Shown piece by piece: positions 35,882-47,404 of a stretch of 64,000 nt of DNA. Position 1 is the first letter of the stretch. Every line of letters starts with the position of its first letter. Position numbers and translations under genes: made by a program. The stretch is from Chrysoporthe austroafricana (taxonomy: Eukaryota; Ascomycota; Sordariomycetes; Diaporthales; Cryphonectriaceae): the NCBI GenBank assembly GCA_001051155.2, contig JYIP02000008.1, forward strand, positions 868,001 through 932,000, given 5' to 3'. The notes beneath the pieces are model-generated. The model ran no database searches. It was not told the DNA's origin and worked only from the letters and a program-made list of their open reading frames with translations.

Positions 35882-38367
35882 TTAAGCCCTCAAAGTATCC
35901 TGGTAGTCTTCGGGCTTTCCATTGTGCATAGTAGCATCAGCTCCTCTGTCAAGAAGCAGCTGTACAATATCTTTATAGCCTTTCCCTGATGCTCTCTGAA
36001 GAGCATTTCCGTAATATCCATCTTGCATATTGATATCAGCTCCTTTATCGAGAAGCAGCTGTACAATATCTTTATAGCCTCCAGCTGATGCTGCCTGCAA
36101 AGCATTTCCGTAAAGTCCACCTTGCATATTGATATCAGCTCCTTTATCGAGAAGCAGCTGTACAATGTCCTTGTGGCCTCCAGCTGATGCTGCCTGCAGA
36201 GCATTTCCGTAAAATCCACCTTGCGCATTAACCAGATCAGTGACTTCTGATGAAGATACCCTTATGCAATCAAAGCTACTCTTGTCAAATAGCTTGGGCA
36301 AAATGGAGTCCAGCCTAAGTAGCGAAGCATAGTAAACGGGTGATCCTATGTTGCTGCTCCAATTATCGGGGTTATGGATGTTCAGCCAATTCTTGAAAGC
36401 ACCTCCTGAACTTTGCAACAGTCGGAGCGCTTGGAATTCAACGCCATATAGGGTCTTGTCTCCGATTTGATGATGTTCGTACCATGTTTGTGCGGCGTAA
36501 AATGCAAGCGGATACTCCAATTTCGGATCCTTAGATTTCCATAGTGCAGGCTCGAGCAAATAGGTCAGACACACTGAGGCTATTTCTGCATGAGCTTGTG
36601 TTGTTTCCACACAAAACGGCGGCATTGCTCGCTCCGATTGTAGATACTCCTGGACGGAAAAATGTGCGATGCGTACGGTGATCAGATCGTCCTCAAGGTC
36701 CATATCGACTTCGATGAGTCCAGGACAAATACGGTGAATCTCATCTTGGTCAAGCAGTCGAGCATCAGGATTGAACCGCGGATCTCCTCCCAGTTCTACT
36801 GCAGTGCCGTCGATGAGTTCCGCGACGGTCAATGGTCGTTGAGCGCAACAGAGGAATGTCAAGATTCGTCTGGCATCTTCCACAGAATGGCTGTCGATGC
36901 TGGACAGAATCCGATGATAAGTATCGTCCAGGTCTCGGGGTAAAGCTGCTAGCAATTCATCGAGGTGCTTTTTGCTTCTGGGACAAGATTCTAGCGCAGC
37001 GAACTGACACTCAACCCATCGGAACCTGAATAGTTAGTTTAGCATGCATTACAGAAGGCGAGGTGGAGAACATACACGCCCTTTGCGCCTTTTGCAAGCG
37101 CAGCCTCAATCTGGCCGTGATGCTGTGCCCACCTGCGCATCCCACGACTATCCTTTAGATGGCCAGCTACAAAGGATGCAATATCATCGTCAATGGAATC
37201 GTTATTTAAAACAATATAATTATCTGTCGAAAGTTGAAGCTCGTCACGGATGACTTGACGAATATCAAACTCGTTACGACTTGTGACGAGAAGGTGAAGA
37301 CCGGGTTCCTCCCAAGCCCGCAAATCGACCAGGGTCTGAAGCGTATCTTCGCGGTGCTTGTTCCGAGGGCTCTCATCTAGCGCATCAAGAAAAATATAGA
37401 CGTCGTCAAAGGCGCGCACGCACGAGCTGATGCAGGCAGTCTATCAGAGCCGGGTGGGGTGGCGTTGAGTTGCGGTAGCTCGCGTGGAAGCGCGACAGGA
37501 TGCCGTCGTTGTCGTCAAGCTGGCTTGACAGCTGAAGAACCAGGGCGCGCAGCATGGCGGATAAGTCTTGTTTGGAGTCATCGTTGAAAGTAAAGAAGAA
37601 GAACGCAAGCCCGATACGTGAGCTGGACATTCGATGCCTATAGGCGTGTCGTATGGCGGTGGAGCACAACACTGACTTGCCGCACCCGGCGAAGCCATTC
37701 AGCCATAGGAATGAATGTGGTTCCCTGAGCCAGGCGCCAAAGGAGGGACCTTGAACAAACCAGAGCCCGGTGCCTGGATGCCACTTCTTGCAGTGCTCGT
37801 TGTAGTTGACGGTAGCATCAGGCGCTTTCAGTCAATCGCAGAGTGTCGACGAGACCTGATCGGCCCTGACTAGCGCCAACAAGGCATTAATGTCCTCGAT
37901 ATCATCCTGAACCCGAGCAGTGGTTTTCTGTTGCAACGCCTGCAGTGCCAAAGACAGCTGCGAGACGATCTCGGCGATATTCTCGTCGAGTCCTTGCAGC
38001 GTGCTCTGTCGGAAGGGGTATGCGGCTTTCCGTGCGGCTGTTCGAGCGGCGGCTTCGAAACTGCCCGTGGGTTTGCTCTTGAATTTCTCGGTTTCGCTAC
38101 GGAGCTCTTGGATGCATTCTTCGCAGGCCTGGACCAACTTCTCGATGGTCATAAGCAGGCCCTGTTCGTCGGCGCGAAATTTGCGGCAGTCAGGATGGAG
38201 GACAGTCTCTCGAGCACGCCCAGGAGTCTTTCCAGCCCCTTGACGGTAAACGCAATATTCAATTCCCGATTCTTGTGTGCCGAATAGAAGTCGACGAGAG
38301 ACTGCGTCACTTGGATGCCAAGCGAGACAAGCCCGGCGACGCCAGCGACAACGTCCAGCCCTGCCAT
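35882..38367 (-). pseudogene. Broken NOD-like receptor (N-terminal domain, NACHT NTPase, ankyrin repeats)
   Basis: Pieces in three frames follow the order of a fungal NLR. The N-terminal domain starts at ATG 38367 (MAGLDVVAGVAGLVSLGIQ) and continues in another frame from about 38187 (FRADEQGLLMTIEKL). The NACHT domain follows, with Walker A GFAGCGKS at about 37670-37695 and Walker B-like YIFLDALDE at about 37385-37410. Then comes a winged-helix/linker region beginning VFRWVECQFAAL after a 50-bp intron (37075-37026, GTATGT/TTCAG), and three C-terminal ankyrin repeats. Lesions: loss of one base near 38187; an in-frame TGA at 37834-37832 where family members have Trp; and one extra base in the GTGCGTGCGC stretch at about 37412-37422. 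Such proteins act in non-self recognition and heterokaryon incompatibility. Three lesions make an intact product unlikely, though single-base errors in the assembly cannot be excluded. Confidence 0.85.
35935..36230 (-). repeat. Three 99-bp tandem ankyrin repeats
   Basis: Three consecutive 33-residue units (pattern GGxYGNALQAASAGGHKDIV). The first two units differ by only a few bases over 99 bp, and the last is more diverged. They encode the C-terminal ligand-sensing repeats of the broken NOD-like receptor. Confidence 0.9.
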
Positions 38368-40150
38368 CGCGGGTTTGTTGCGCTAAGTGGGTATTCGCAA
38401 TTCCGAAACTAAAGTTGACGGTTCGGAGGTCCTTTGAGAGGAAGAATGATCACTTAGTCACGGACGTTCTCTTGGAAAGTGCGAGTGGTTGCGGGGTGTT
38501 TGTTGTCTCCTTGTGTTGTTAACAGCAGACAATATTAACCTCACTTTCTGCCGAACTGGTCAAGGACTGCCTGGAGCTCGAGCTAGCGCTGACGCGCTCC
38601 GGATCAGCGCATCCACAACACAATAAACCAGGTACCATGCCGAGGATGTGTGGGCAGGACTCGAAATCGAGGACGACGTGTCGAGTTGCAACACGACCAA
38701 TGACATCCGCGCCTGGACCTCGCAAAGGCTTCTGCCGTCTACTTGTCCAAGGCAGCAGCATACCATCTAACATTCATGCTGATGCGCTCTATTGAAATGG
38801 CTGATGATATGGCTTTCTGTTGGCTACCGTAATTAGTAAGTGGGGGATGTTCTCTGCCCACTTATTCCATGCCGTTTGAAATCGTACCTCGATGTCTGCT
38901 AATTGATACTAGCAGTGAGAATCGTAGGCTATTCTCAACTTATTGAAAGGTGGCACGAGAATTCACTGAGTGAGCAGACACACGTGAAAGGAAAAGAAGA
39001 ATCCGCCTGCATCAGAGCTATCAATTGACTGAACGTCATTCGAAGGGAAATTAGACAGGTATCTCATTGATGCTATCTCAGCCAATTTAGTACCCCAGTT
39101 TTGAAGCGGAAGGTTGAGTGTAAATCCAAAAAAGAAAAAAAAGAAAAGAAAAAAACAAAAAAAAACTAATTACTCCATCTCCTCAGTGAAATCCTTTGAT
39201 ACTCTCGAAGCCCCATCGCGTCTTGATCTCCACCTCGAACTATTTACTCTTTCTTCGAGTCTTTTGCTGCATAATGACCGGTGTCACTTTGACCATTGCA
39301 CTTACGGACCAGCGTATATTTTACGCATGCTGCAAGTAGTCCCGTTCTTCAGGCTTCGCCATCGATGACGTCCGACAACTCTGTATATTGCCTGTAACGC
39401 GAGGCTTGTACCAAGAATGATTCCTGCCGGTGACACCACGAGCAGGCGAGGCGGCTTGATGCTCGCAGTATCAGGAACGCCTCAAGCCTGAAGCCAGTTC
39501 TAGGCTATTTGTCTACGCGGCCGAATGTATCCGAATTCCTCCATGGTATCACAGACCAAATCCTAGTGGTTCTAACTCGGACTATCGATCTCGGAAAGAC
39601 AAGATACACAGCATCATTAGACTCGGCCGTCAAAGACGCTACACTGAGAACGCAAGGCACATGGCAAGTTCCACCTGTCCATGAGATCTCCCTCCATCTG
39701 TTTATCCGCAGCAAACCATGCAGGCGAACATGCCTTAATTTGAAACGAATGGACGGATGGGATATCCATCCCAACCACTGTAAATTTAGCATCTTTGCGG
39801 GGAAGCTGGCCCCTGTCGATATGTTATTATTTCACCCGGGCCCGTGACGATATCTCCAACTGAACCCCAACCTAATACCCCAATTCACCGAAAGGTGGAG
39901 TGCGTCGTCCAGGGTTATGGTGATTCTTCTTGATGGCTCCCCTCTTCAATACTCGGAGAAAGGTTGCAATATTACTGCACAGTAGGAGATGACTGGCTTG
40001 GCGTTCAGGAACGGTGCGCCTGTTCGTCCGAATAAATATTCACTTCGCCCTCACTCCATGTGTGACTTACACGTCACTGGTCGCTTGTCTTATTCCAAAT
40101 GTTGACGCGCGTCAATCTTGAAAGCCTTTACTGTCAATACCCGTCAAGCT
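38368..40150. other. Intergenic region between the NLR pseudogene and the GH79 gene
   Basis: 1.8 kb, with an A-rich simple tract at 39126-39168. An open frame on plus at about 39510-39847 is protein-like but has no start or splice partner. No gene is supported. Confidence 0.4.
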
Positions 40151-40157
40151 TATAAAG
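40151..40157 (+). promoter_or_regulatory. TATA box of the GH79 gene
   Basis: TATAAAG, 68 bp before the start codon at 40219, in an AT-rich setting. Confidence 0.5.
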
Positions 40158-40218
40158 ATTTCCAGAATAGCGATTCTGTCTCTTGAGACTTCCCGATTAC
40201 GAAACCACGCAGACCAAA

Positions 40219-42206
40219 ATGAGGGTCCAAGATTTCTTTCCAGCGCTCGCTGCGGCAGGCTGTCAAGCTGCCCAGTATTACATACTCAACGAAGGTCTCA
40301 TCAGTGCCAAACAACCGTTCCCCGATGCGTTCGTCAGCTACTCTATCGAGTTTTCCTCATTCCCGGACTTCGCTGGTGAGCCCTCGTCTCAAAAAACTTC
40401 CCGGCCACTAAAAATCATGAGGCGACTGACTGATCACAACTTAGGGAACAACTCCATACCCAACACGTTCTCAGACAATCTTCTCAACAACATCGGCAAC
40501 CTGACTGGCACCAAGCCCTGTAAGTAGTGCTTTATCCCTGCTATGGTACAATTTGCCGCCTCTTAGGACAGCTTCTCGTATACAGCACCTCAGGCTCCGC
40601 AGTAAGGTTCTAACACGAAGCAGACATCCGCGTTGGCGGCAACACCCAAGACTACGCTCTATACAACGCCTCCCTTCCATACGCGTTGAACGGCACCTTC
40701 GATTACGCCAAGTCATCTGACTATCCCACTACCATCTTCATTGGTCCTTCGTACTTTGAGTCTTACGCGCAATGGCCAAACGTGAAATTTTCTCACGGCT
40801 TTAACCTTGGACTCGGCGCGAACAACTCTGCTGGCTGGCAGACGCTACTCGACACGGTCCCGCTGGCATGCAAGGCCCTGAGCAACGGCAAGCTATACAT
40901 GTGGGAGTACGGCAACGAGCCTGACCTCTACTCGACCTCCTCACAGGGCCCGGTTCGCCCGCCCGGGTGGAATGAGAGTTGGTACGTAGGCCAGTGGCTT
41001 AACGGAACGCGCCAGATCGAGGCCTCGCTACAGCAAAGCTGTCCGGATCTGCTGGAAAATGGCAGCTATGGGTACCTTGCGCCTTCGTTCGCCGGCGTCA
41101 ACAACACGCTGAAGTTGCCTGTGACCTGGGCGGTTGGCTTGGACGCAGACGGGGACGTCAAGCTCGTCTCTACCCACAAGTAAGTCATCAAACCGTGTAG
41201 CCTTAAGCGCTTACTTAACGAAAGGGGACCCACTCCTATCGGGGAAATATTGATCATGAGGCTTACACTATTGGACACAGCTACATCTCGGGCGCAACCA
41301 CACCTGGCGTCACCCTGCAGGGAACACTTCTGAATCACTCGGAGACCATGAGCTCTGTCGACCGCCACATTGTCGAATACGAGCAGATATGGTCCAATGA
41401 CAGCGGAGTCCCACTCATTTTTGGGGAGACGAACTCTCTCTATAATGAAGGAAAGCCTGGCCTGTCGAATTCCTTCGGTGCCGCTCTCTGGGGCGTTGAT
41501 TTCAACTTATATTCTGCGTCGGTGGGAATTAAGCGCGTACACATGCACATGGGCACGAATTATCGCGTAAGTCGTTGATTGATTGCCCCAATCTCCCATT
41601 TCAGAGGTTCTGACATGCTGGCAGTACGCCTCCTGGCAACCAATCGAGACCGTCAACGCCACAATCGGGACCAAGCCGCCATACTATGGAAACATTGCGG
41701 TCGCTGCTTTCCTGGGCAATACTTTGGAGAACCCCGTGTCCATCGCCAACGTCCCCCTTTCCACCGATGCTGAGTCCGCCTACTCCGCCTACTCCTCTAC
41801 CAACTCGGAGCTCCTCCGCACCATAATCATCAACATGAACACCTACAATACGACAGTGAACGGCTCCGGACTCGGCGTCGCCCAAAACATCACCACGCGT
41901 ATCTCCCGCATATATACGTTTGACGTATCTGGCGGGAGTCTCCAGCCTGGCGACGCGGTCGGGGTGCAGAGGCTTAGTGCGAACGGCAGCGATGCCATCA
42001 GCGGGATCACGTGGGACGGGTACAGCTATAACTACGAGCTGGACGAGGGAAGGCCGGTGAGGCTCACGAATGTGACCGTGGGTGAGTATGTCGTCGTTAG
42101 CGAGAACTCGACCGTCGCGGTGAGCGTGCCGGACTCGAGCGCCGCTGTGCTGAACTTTGTCGCCAATGTGAGTGCGGTAGTCAATGTGACGGCCGCGAGT
42201 GGCTAG
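40219..42206 (+). CDS. GH79 family glycoside hydrolase (beta-glucuronidase/heparanase-like)
   Basis: Exons are 40219-40375, 40445-40519, 40624-41179, 41281-41566 and 41625-42206, giving 551 residues. All four introns are GT-AG and in phase. The TIM-barrel part has RVGGNTQDYALY, the acid/base Glu in YGNEPD and the nucleophile Glu in FGETNS, the layout of GH79 retaining enzymes. The C-terminal 190 residues form the beta-sandwich domain of fungal GH79 proteins. There are many N-glycosylation sequons (NNS, NGT, NES, NAT). The first 20 residues are mildly hydrophobic (FFPALAAAGCQAA) and only a weak signal peptide. An upstream ATG at 40183 is less likely because it falls closer to the TATA box. Family members remove glucuronic acid from arabinogalactan and other polysaccharides, probably outside the cell. 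It sits in an accessory segment. Confidence 0.88.
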
Positions 42207-43340
42207 CCCTTGGGACCGTCCCTGTACGCTGCTACTGTGGAGAATGGATCTGTACCATTCTAATGTGCTCATAGTGGTACATCCGTAATAACGGCCGACG
42301 TGTAGGTGCCAAGTAATAAAAGAGGCACGATAATCTCGTCACTCTCCACAATTTCGTCTCAATAACTATTGCCCATTCTCCTGAAATATTTTGTTATTCA
42401 TGTAACGAAATGCCCCATCTCTATCTAGGCACTTATGGAGCGTTCGGAATGTCACTCAAACCGCTGGCCTCGCCAAGCCGCAACGGTGAAAGAGATGCAG
42501 TTGCCACTGCCAAAGATGTCACCCAATAATGAGCTCATGAGCTACACTCGGACCGTAATAACCTCTTTGGGTACAAAATTGTAGCAATCGAAGAAGACGC
42601 CGGTAGTGCGCCCTCCGAACAGCCACCCTACGCGCTTGAGGGCTGATCAGATTCTATGCCAAACTCTCTGGCTACAGAAACCTGGGAAAGCTTGAGACGA
42701 GGCAGAAGATCCACGGAGCGAGAGCCGAGCTGGATGAGCAGAGGCTGCTATCGGATCTTGCCGGCCTTAAAACTCAGACAAGACCGTCTGCAAGAGGCTG
42801 AAATAATCACCTTAAAACACAAGGAACCAAGGCGCTAAGGACACTGAGCGCTCAGACAAGAGATGTCCGCAGCAGCAAGGCTTTCTTTCTGTTCAGGGAG
42901 CCACCATCGTTGCAGATTGAAGTCGACACCTAAAGTGTTGGCAATGTTTGCAAAGTGATCCGTTTCTATAGCGCCGGTGAGAGTCGATCTACTGGAGATT
43001 GCAGCTTATGGAGCCACCGCGGCGTGGGGCCGAGGTTCACGGACAGCCGACGTCATCCTTGCCTTCACCTACAGCCCACTATAGCAACAACAACTCTAGT
43101 TAAGAGCAATCTGCAGCAAAACAAACGTCGTAAAAGTCGGGGAAGAAGTTCTCTGCAACTTGGAGGTGTGATTCTCTGAAATTTAATCTCAGTAGATGTG
43201 GAACGTGAGGCCTTGGTGGCGCGCCGCATATCTTCCGTCTCAAACGCTCGGTTTGGGGGACAACCTCGCTTCTTGACACCCTTGGTGGTCCACGACACCC
43301 CCAAGAGCTGTCCGTCGGGTTGGAAATATCAATCGTGAAG
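42207..43340. other. Intergenic region
   Basis: 1.1 kb between two genes on the same strand. Only short frames without features. It includes the terminator of the GH79 gene and the promoter of the hydrolase gene. Confidence 0.5.
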
Positions 43341-44589
43341 ATGGCGGCTTCAGAGCAGGAAGTCTGGTGAGTCCCCTATCCTCCGGAGACAGGACTCGGG
43401 TCTAATGAGGTCACACCAGGGACAAGTTTCCCCTCGTCGCAGACGTCCTCAAGCACCCAGCCTTTCCCACAGCAACATGGACCCTGGAGCCTACGAAAAG
43501 CGGTCGTCTGCCCGTGGCTGAAGGCCGTGGCGGGCCGCTGAACATCTCATGGGAGATCCACGGCGCCGGGCCGGTCAGGCTTGTCGTACGTGACCTCGTT
43601 GCCCCGAGTCCTCATCAGTTCCCACCTCTGACCTCCCGTGCGCTTAGTTCCTCATGGGCCTCGGCTCCTTCAAGTCTGCCTGGCAGCGACAGACCCTGCA
43701 CTTCGGCCACGAGCGCGAGCAGACCTATTCGGTCCTCTGCCTCGACAACCGCGGCATGGGCGACAGCGACGTGCCGCTGATGCGCTACTCCACCTCCGAG
43801 ATGGCCCGGGACGCGATCGAGGTGCTGGAGCACGTAGGATGGCTGCCCCGCGATGTCCTATCCCCCTCCTCCGCGCTACAGGCGCCGGAGGAGCGCACCC
43901 TCCACGTCGTCGGGATCTCCATGGGCGGCATGATCGCCCAGGAGCTCGCCTGCCTCGTCCCGGGCCGCGTCTCCTCCCTCAGCCTGATCTGCACCGCCGC
44001 GGCGATAGAGAACACTACCACCTTCTGGGAGAACATGGTCCAGCGCGCCCAGATGCTCATCCCCAAGTCACTGGAGGCGTCCGTCCGCGGCTCCGCGCAG
44101 AACCTGTTCCCGCTCTCGTGGTTCGCGGCTCCGGACGAGGCGCACCTGCCGGACCCGAGGACGACGCCCAAGGTCCTCCCGCCTCCCGGCGGCGGGGAGT
44201 ATCTGCGGTTCGATACGAACTACCAGCGTTTCGTGGCCGGGGAGATGCACAAGCGGCTGGACGAGAAGCGCTTCACGACCAAAGGCTTCCTGCTGCAGCT
44301 CATCGCTGCGGGATGGCACCACAAGAGCCGGGAGCAGCTGAGCGAGATGGCGGACCGGGTGGGCAGGGAGAGGATCCTGGTGCTGCACGGGACCGCGGAT
44401 AAGATGATCAGTGTGCCGCATGGGTATAAGATGAAGGAGTATCTGGGTGGGGAAGACAGCGGGTTGACGGCTATCATACAGGAGGGTATGGGCCATGTCC
44501 CGCCGATGGAGCGGTTTGAGTGGTTTCATGCGTTATTGGAGGAGAGATTCAAGAACGGGGAAGAGCTGGATGGGCGGAAGGTGCCTTAA
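43341..44589 (+). CDS. Alpha/beta hydrolase fold protein
   Basis: Exons are 43341-43366, 43420-43585 and 43648-44589, giving 377 residues. Introns are GTGAGT/CCAG and GTACGT/TTAG with matching phases. It has the alpha/beta hydrolase order: oxyanion region FLMGLGS; DNRGMGDSDVP; nucleophile elbow GISMGG (Ser); acid in LHGTADKMISV; and catalytic His in GMGHVPPMERF. It has no signal peptide, so it is likely cytosolic. A Pro/Gly-rich lid region lies at about residues 220-245. Codons are strongly GC-rich in exon 3. The substrate cannot be told from sequence. The set-up (lid plus cap helices) resembles esterases, epoxide hydrolases and C-C hydrolases of this superfamily. Confidence 0.85.
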
Positions 44590-44996
44590 TGTGGAAAGAT
44601 AGTGGTGTTGGGCGTTTCAGAAGTTTAGAGTAGATGGAGGTTTATGGCAGATTTAGAGCAAGGGTTTTGATGGCATATACCCCTTAGAGGTAGACTTGAC
44701 TACGCAGACAAGCCCAAGGCACTCGTCCTTGCTCGAAATTCATCCGTTTCAACAATGTATGGCAGTTGGGGGTGCCCCTGGCACTAGATTGTCTTGACTA
44801 TTGACACAGAGTATCTTTGAATTGTGATGAAAAGAACGGATGCATCCTCTCCGCTATGCAACGAAACATGCATAGCGCTTTTCCTAGCTCGTAGGTGTAA
44901 AGGGGGGGGGTACAACGAGGCAAACGGCAGTGTGCAACAAAAGCCCAGATACAGGCCATCTGCTTTTCAAATCTGGATGCAGTAGCTCGGCTTAAT
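44590..44996. other. Tail-to-tail intergenic region
   Basis: 407 bp, with a G run at about 44901-44910. No gene. Confidence 0.5.
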
Positions 44997-46783
44997 TTAC
45001 ATCATCACGAGTCCCACCCCGCTCAAATTCTCCTCATCCACCATATTCCGTTTGTTGACCCCGCCAGCGATCGGGTTTGCACGGTAGTTAAACAGGTAGT
45101 AATGCAGTGATCCATCGCCAGGACCAAACTTCTGCTGCTCCAAGAAGAGACAATTATCGGCGAGTGAGAGGGCGTTGAAGACGTCGAAGTTGTTCTTATT
45201 GGCAATGATGAGTGCATCAAAGATGAGCTTGTTCAGGCGCTCTTTGAGAGCCGCCTTATCGAATGGTGTTGTCAGACCAGTCTCGGAGCCGTAGTAGAAC
45301 AGGTAGGCGACCTTCAGAACCTTGTGGCGTGGGTGGTTGATGATGGTCGACTCGAGGTTGTAGAAGGAGAAGAAGTCGGTGATGTTCTTGTGCTCGTCCT
45401 ATAAACTTGGTGAGTGATTGACCCACGCAATGACCTGCTGCGGAGAGGAAAAAGTTGACCTACCTCAACGACATATGTCCAGACGGCCTGTTCCTCACCA
45501 TCGCCACGAGGTTGCAGGAGCCAGTGCGCAGCCTCCTCCTCAGTCCACTCGGGCGCAATATCGAAGCGGTTCTCATAACGCCTCATTAACTTCTGCACGG
45601 CCGGTACATCCTTCTTTTGCATCTCGCGCAGACCTTGGATATTGGTGCGATCGGGTAGCGCGTACTTGCGGATTTGCCACTCGGGTTTGCTATTTGGTGG
45701 CAGATGGCTGAAGCCGATCTCGTACAGTTTCTTCCAGTTGATGGAGCGGTGGAAGTACCGACAGGTGCTGACAGGCTTCGGCAGGACAATGCCACCCGTG
45801 TAGACACCTTGCCATATTCCGTGTAGGTTGGAGCGGCGGGTAATCTCCTTGATAAGGATGGGCGCGAGACGCTTGCCGCGTAGCTTCTTGTGCACGCACA
45901 GAAAGTTGACCTCAGAAGCGACGAACTTCTTGTTCCTGACGCGGATCGTCATCGGGACGGCGGAGATGAAAGCGACAAGCGGCTTGCGGTCCGCAAGGCG
46001 GCAGTCGCGGATGCCGACGTGCCACTCCTTCTTCCAGCCCGGCGCCATGAGTGACCATTTCAGGATGGCGGTACCGTAGTTGAAGCGGAACATGGCCTCG
46101 GTGTCTTCCACGTAGTGCCCGTTGAGAAGCTGGTAGACCTCCTTCATCTCAGTATCGTCTAACAGATCCATGGTGACCCATTCGAAACCGTCGATCAGCT
46201 TTTGGGGCTCCTTCGGCACATCGTCTATCGTCTTGACCTCCAGAGGACCCTCCTCGATCGGCTTATCGGGGATTGCCTCATCAAACTTCGGGACAGGTTG
46301 TGTCTTCCAGAACTTGTAGCTTCCCATATCCTTTGCGTTCTTTCCGTTCAGAGCCAGGCCGGTCAGGACATCGTTGAGGGACAGCGTCTTGAAGGCCTCG
46401 GCGGCCTTGGCAGGGTCTGAACTGAAGTCCTTCACTAGCTCGGGGTTCCGCTTGACGATGTCTTGAATCTCGTTCTCGGGTAGTCTGTCGAGCAAGGCCT
46501 TGATCTTGTCTGTGGGGTCATCAGGCTGAGTGTTGCCGGTGAGAGCAGCCTTGATCTTCTTCCGCTTGGACTTCTTCTTCTTCTTCTTTCCACCGGGTGC
46601 GCCTGTTGCAGCATCGCCGGGGCCGGGGCCCTCCGCCTCCTCGCCATCATCTCCACCCTCCACGTCCTCGACGTCGTCCTCGTCATCGGATGTGACGGCA
46701 GGCTGTTTGCCCTTGTCGGGCTTCTCTTCCAGCCTGGCAGCGGCTTTGAGAGAGTCCACCTCGTTGGACTCTGCCCCCGACAT
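44997..46783 (-). CDS. NMT1: Glycylpeptide N-tetradecanoyltransferase (N-myristoyltransferase)
   Basis: Exons are 46783-45464 and 45398-44997, giving 573 residues. The intron (GTAGGT/TATAG) is in phase 0. A disordered acidic N-terminus is followed by a poly-Lys tract ([13 protein letters not shown], about residues 68-80), which tethers NMTs to ribosomes. The two GNAT-like halves follow: [28 protein letters not shown] (acyl-CoA binding), [33 protein letters not shown]. The end is [10 protein letters not shown], whose C-terminal carboxylate acts as catalytic base in the family. The enzyme transfers myristate to N-terminal Gly of nascent proteins and is essential in fungi. No key residue is missing. 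It is divergent from the neighbouring membrane protein gene. Confidence 0.95.
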
Positions 46784-47404
46784 GTTGTATTCTGGCGATA
46801 CTGCCCCAGTCGGTGCGCGCGTGTGCTGGACGGAGTGGCGTATGTGAAGCTACTGTTGTTGTCCTCGGAGTCGCAGTTGACCCACAGCAAAGTTGGAGGG
46901 GCTGGTTGGAGGGGTTCAGAGCACGGTACGTCGGTACATGCTTACAGTATCGTTATCGATAAGAACGACCTCACGCACCTGAGCATACAGGCACACGCGC
47001 ACACCAGATCACTGCTTAGGCGGCACGGGTGTTAACTGGGTAGTCTGGTACCAATGACTGGTATAGATTGGGTAGTTGGGCGGCCTTGGTAGGCAGTCAC
47101 AGTAAGGACCTATTCCAAGTCGGCCTTTCATTTTGCCCACGTTACGAACGAGCCGAGGGGGATCGGAGGTTAGCCTTGCTTGTGCGTGCTGACCAGCTAC
47201 GGCGCAGCCGTTCCTGTCCAGCAGGCCTCGGCATTAGGGCCCTGGGGTGATATCTATTTCTTTTGTTTCCTCTCTCTCTTCCTACTTAAGCCTGATTATG
47301 CCTTCACCGTCTCTCGCGATCAATCTGCCAATAATCTGTCTCCCTGGTTTTCACTCTCCTCACCCTTAGTTCTTGCTAAGATCCATCTCTTGACTGGAAC
47401 AAGA
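46784..47404. promoter_or_regulatory. Divergent promoter region, NMT1 / membrane protein
   Basis: 621 bp between two start codons, ending in a C/T-rich leader. No gene or TATA-like box stands out. Confidence 0.4.

Noticed and set aside
39509..39847. 112-codon plus frame before the GH79 gene
   Set aside because: Protein-like in part but has no ATG start, no splice-linked exons and no domain; too weak to call.
47180..47404. Upstream start for the membrane protein at 47180
   Set aside because: The extra 75 residues look like translated leader, and ATG 47405 has the better context.
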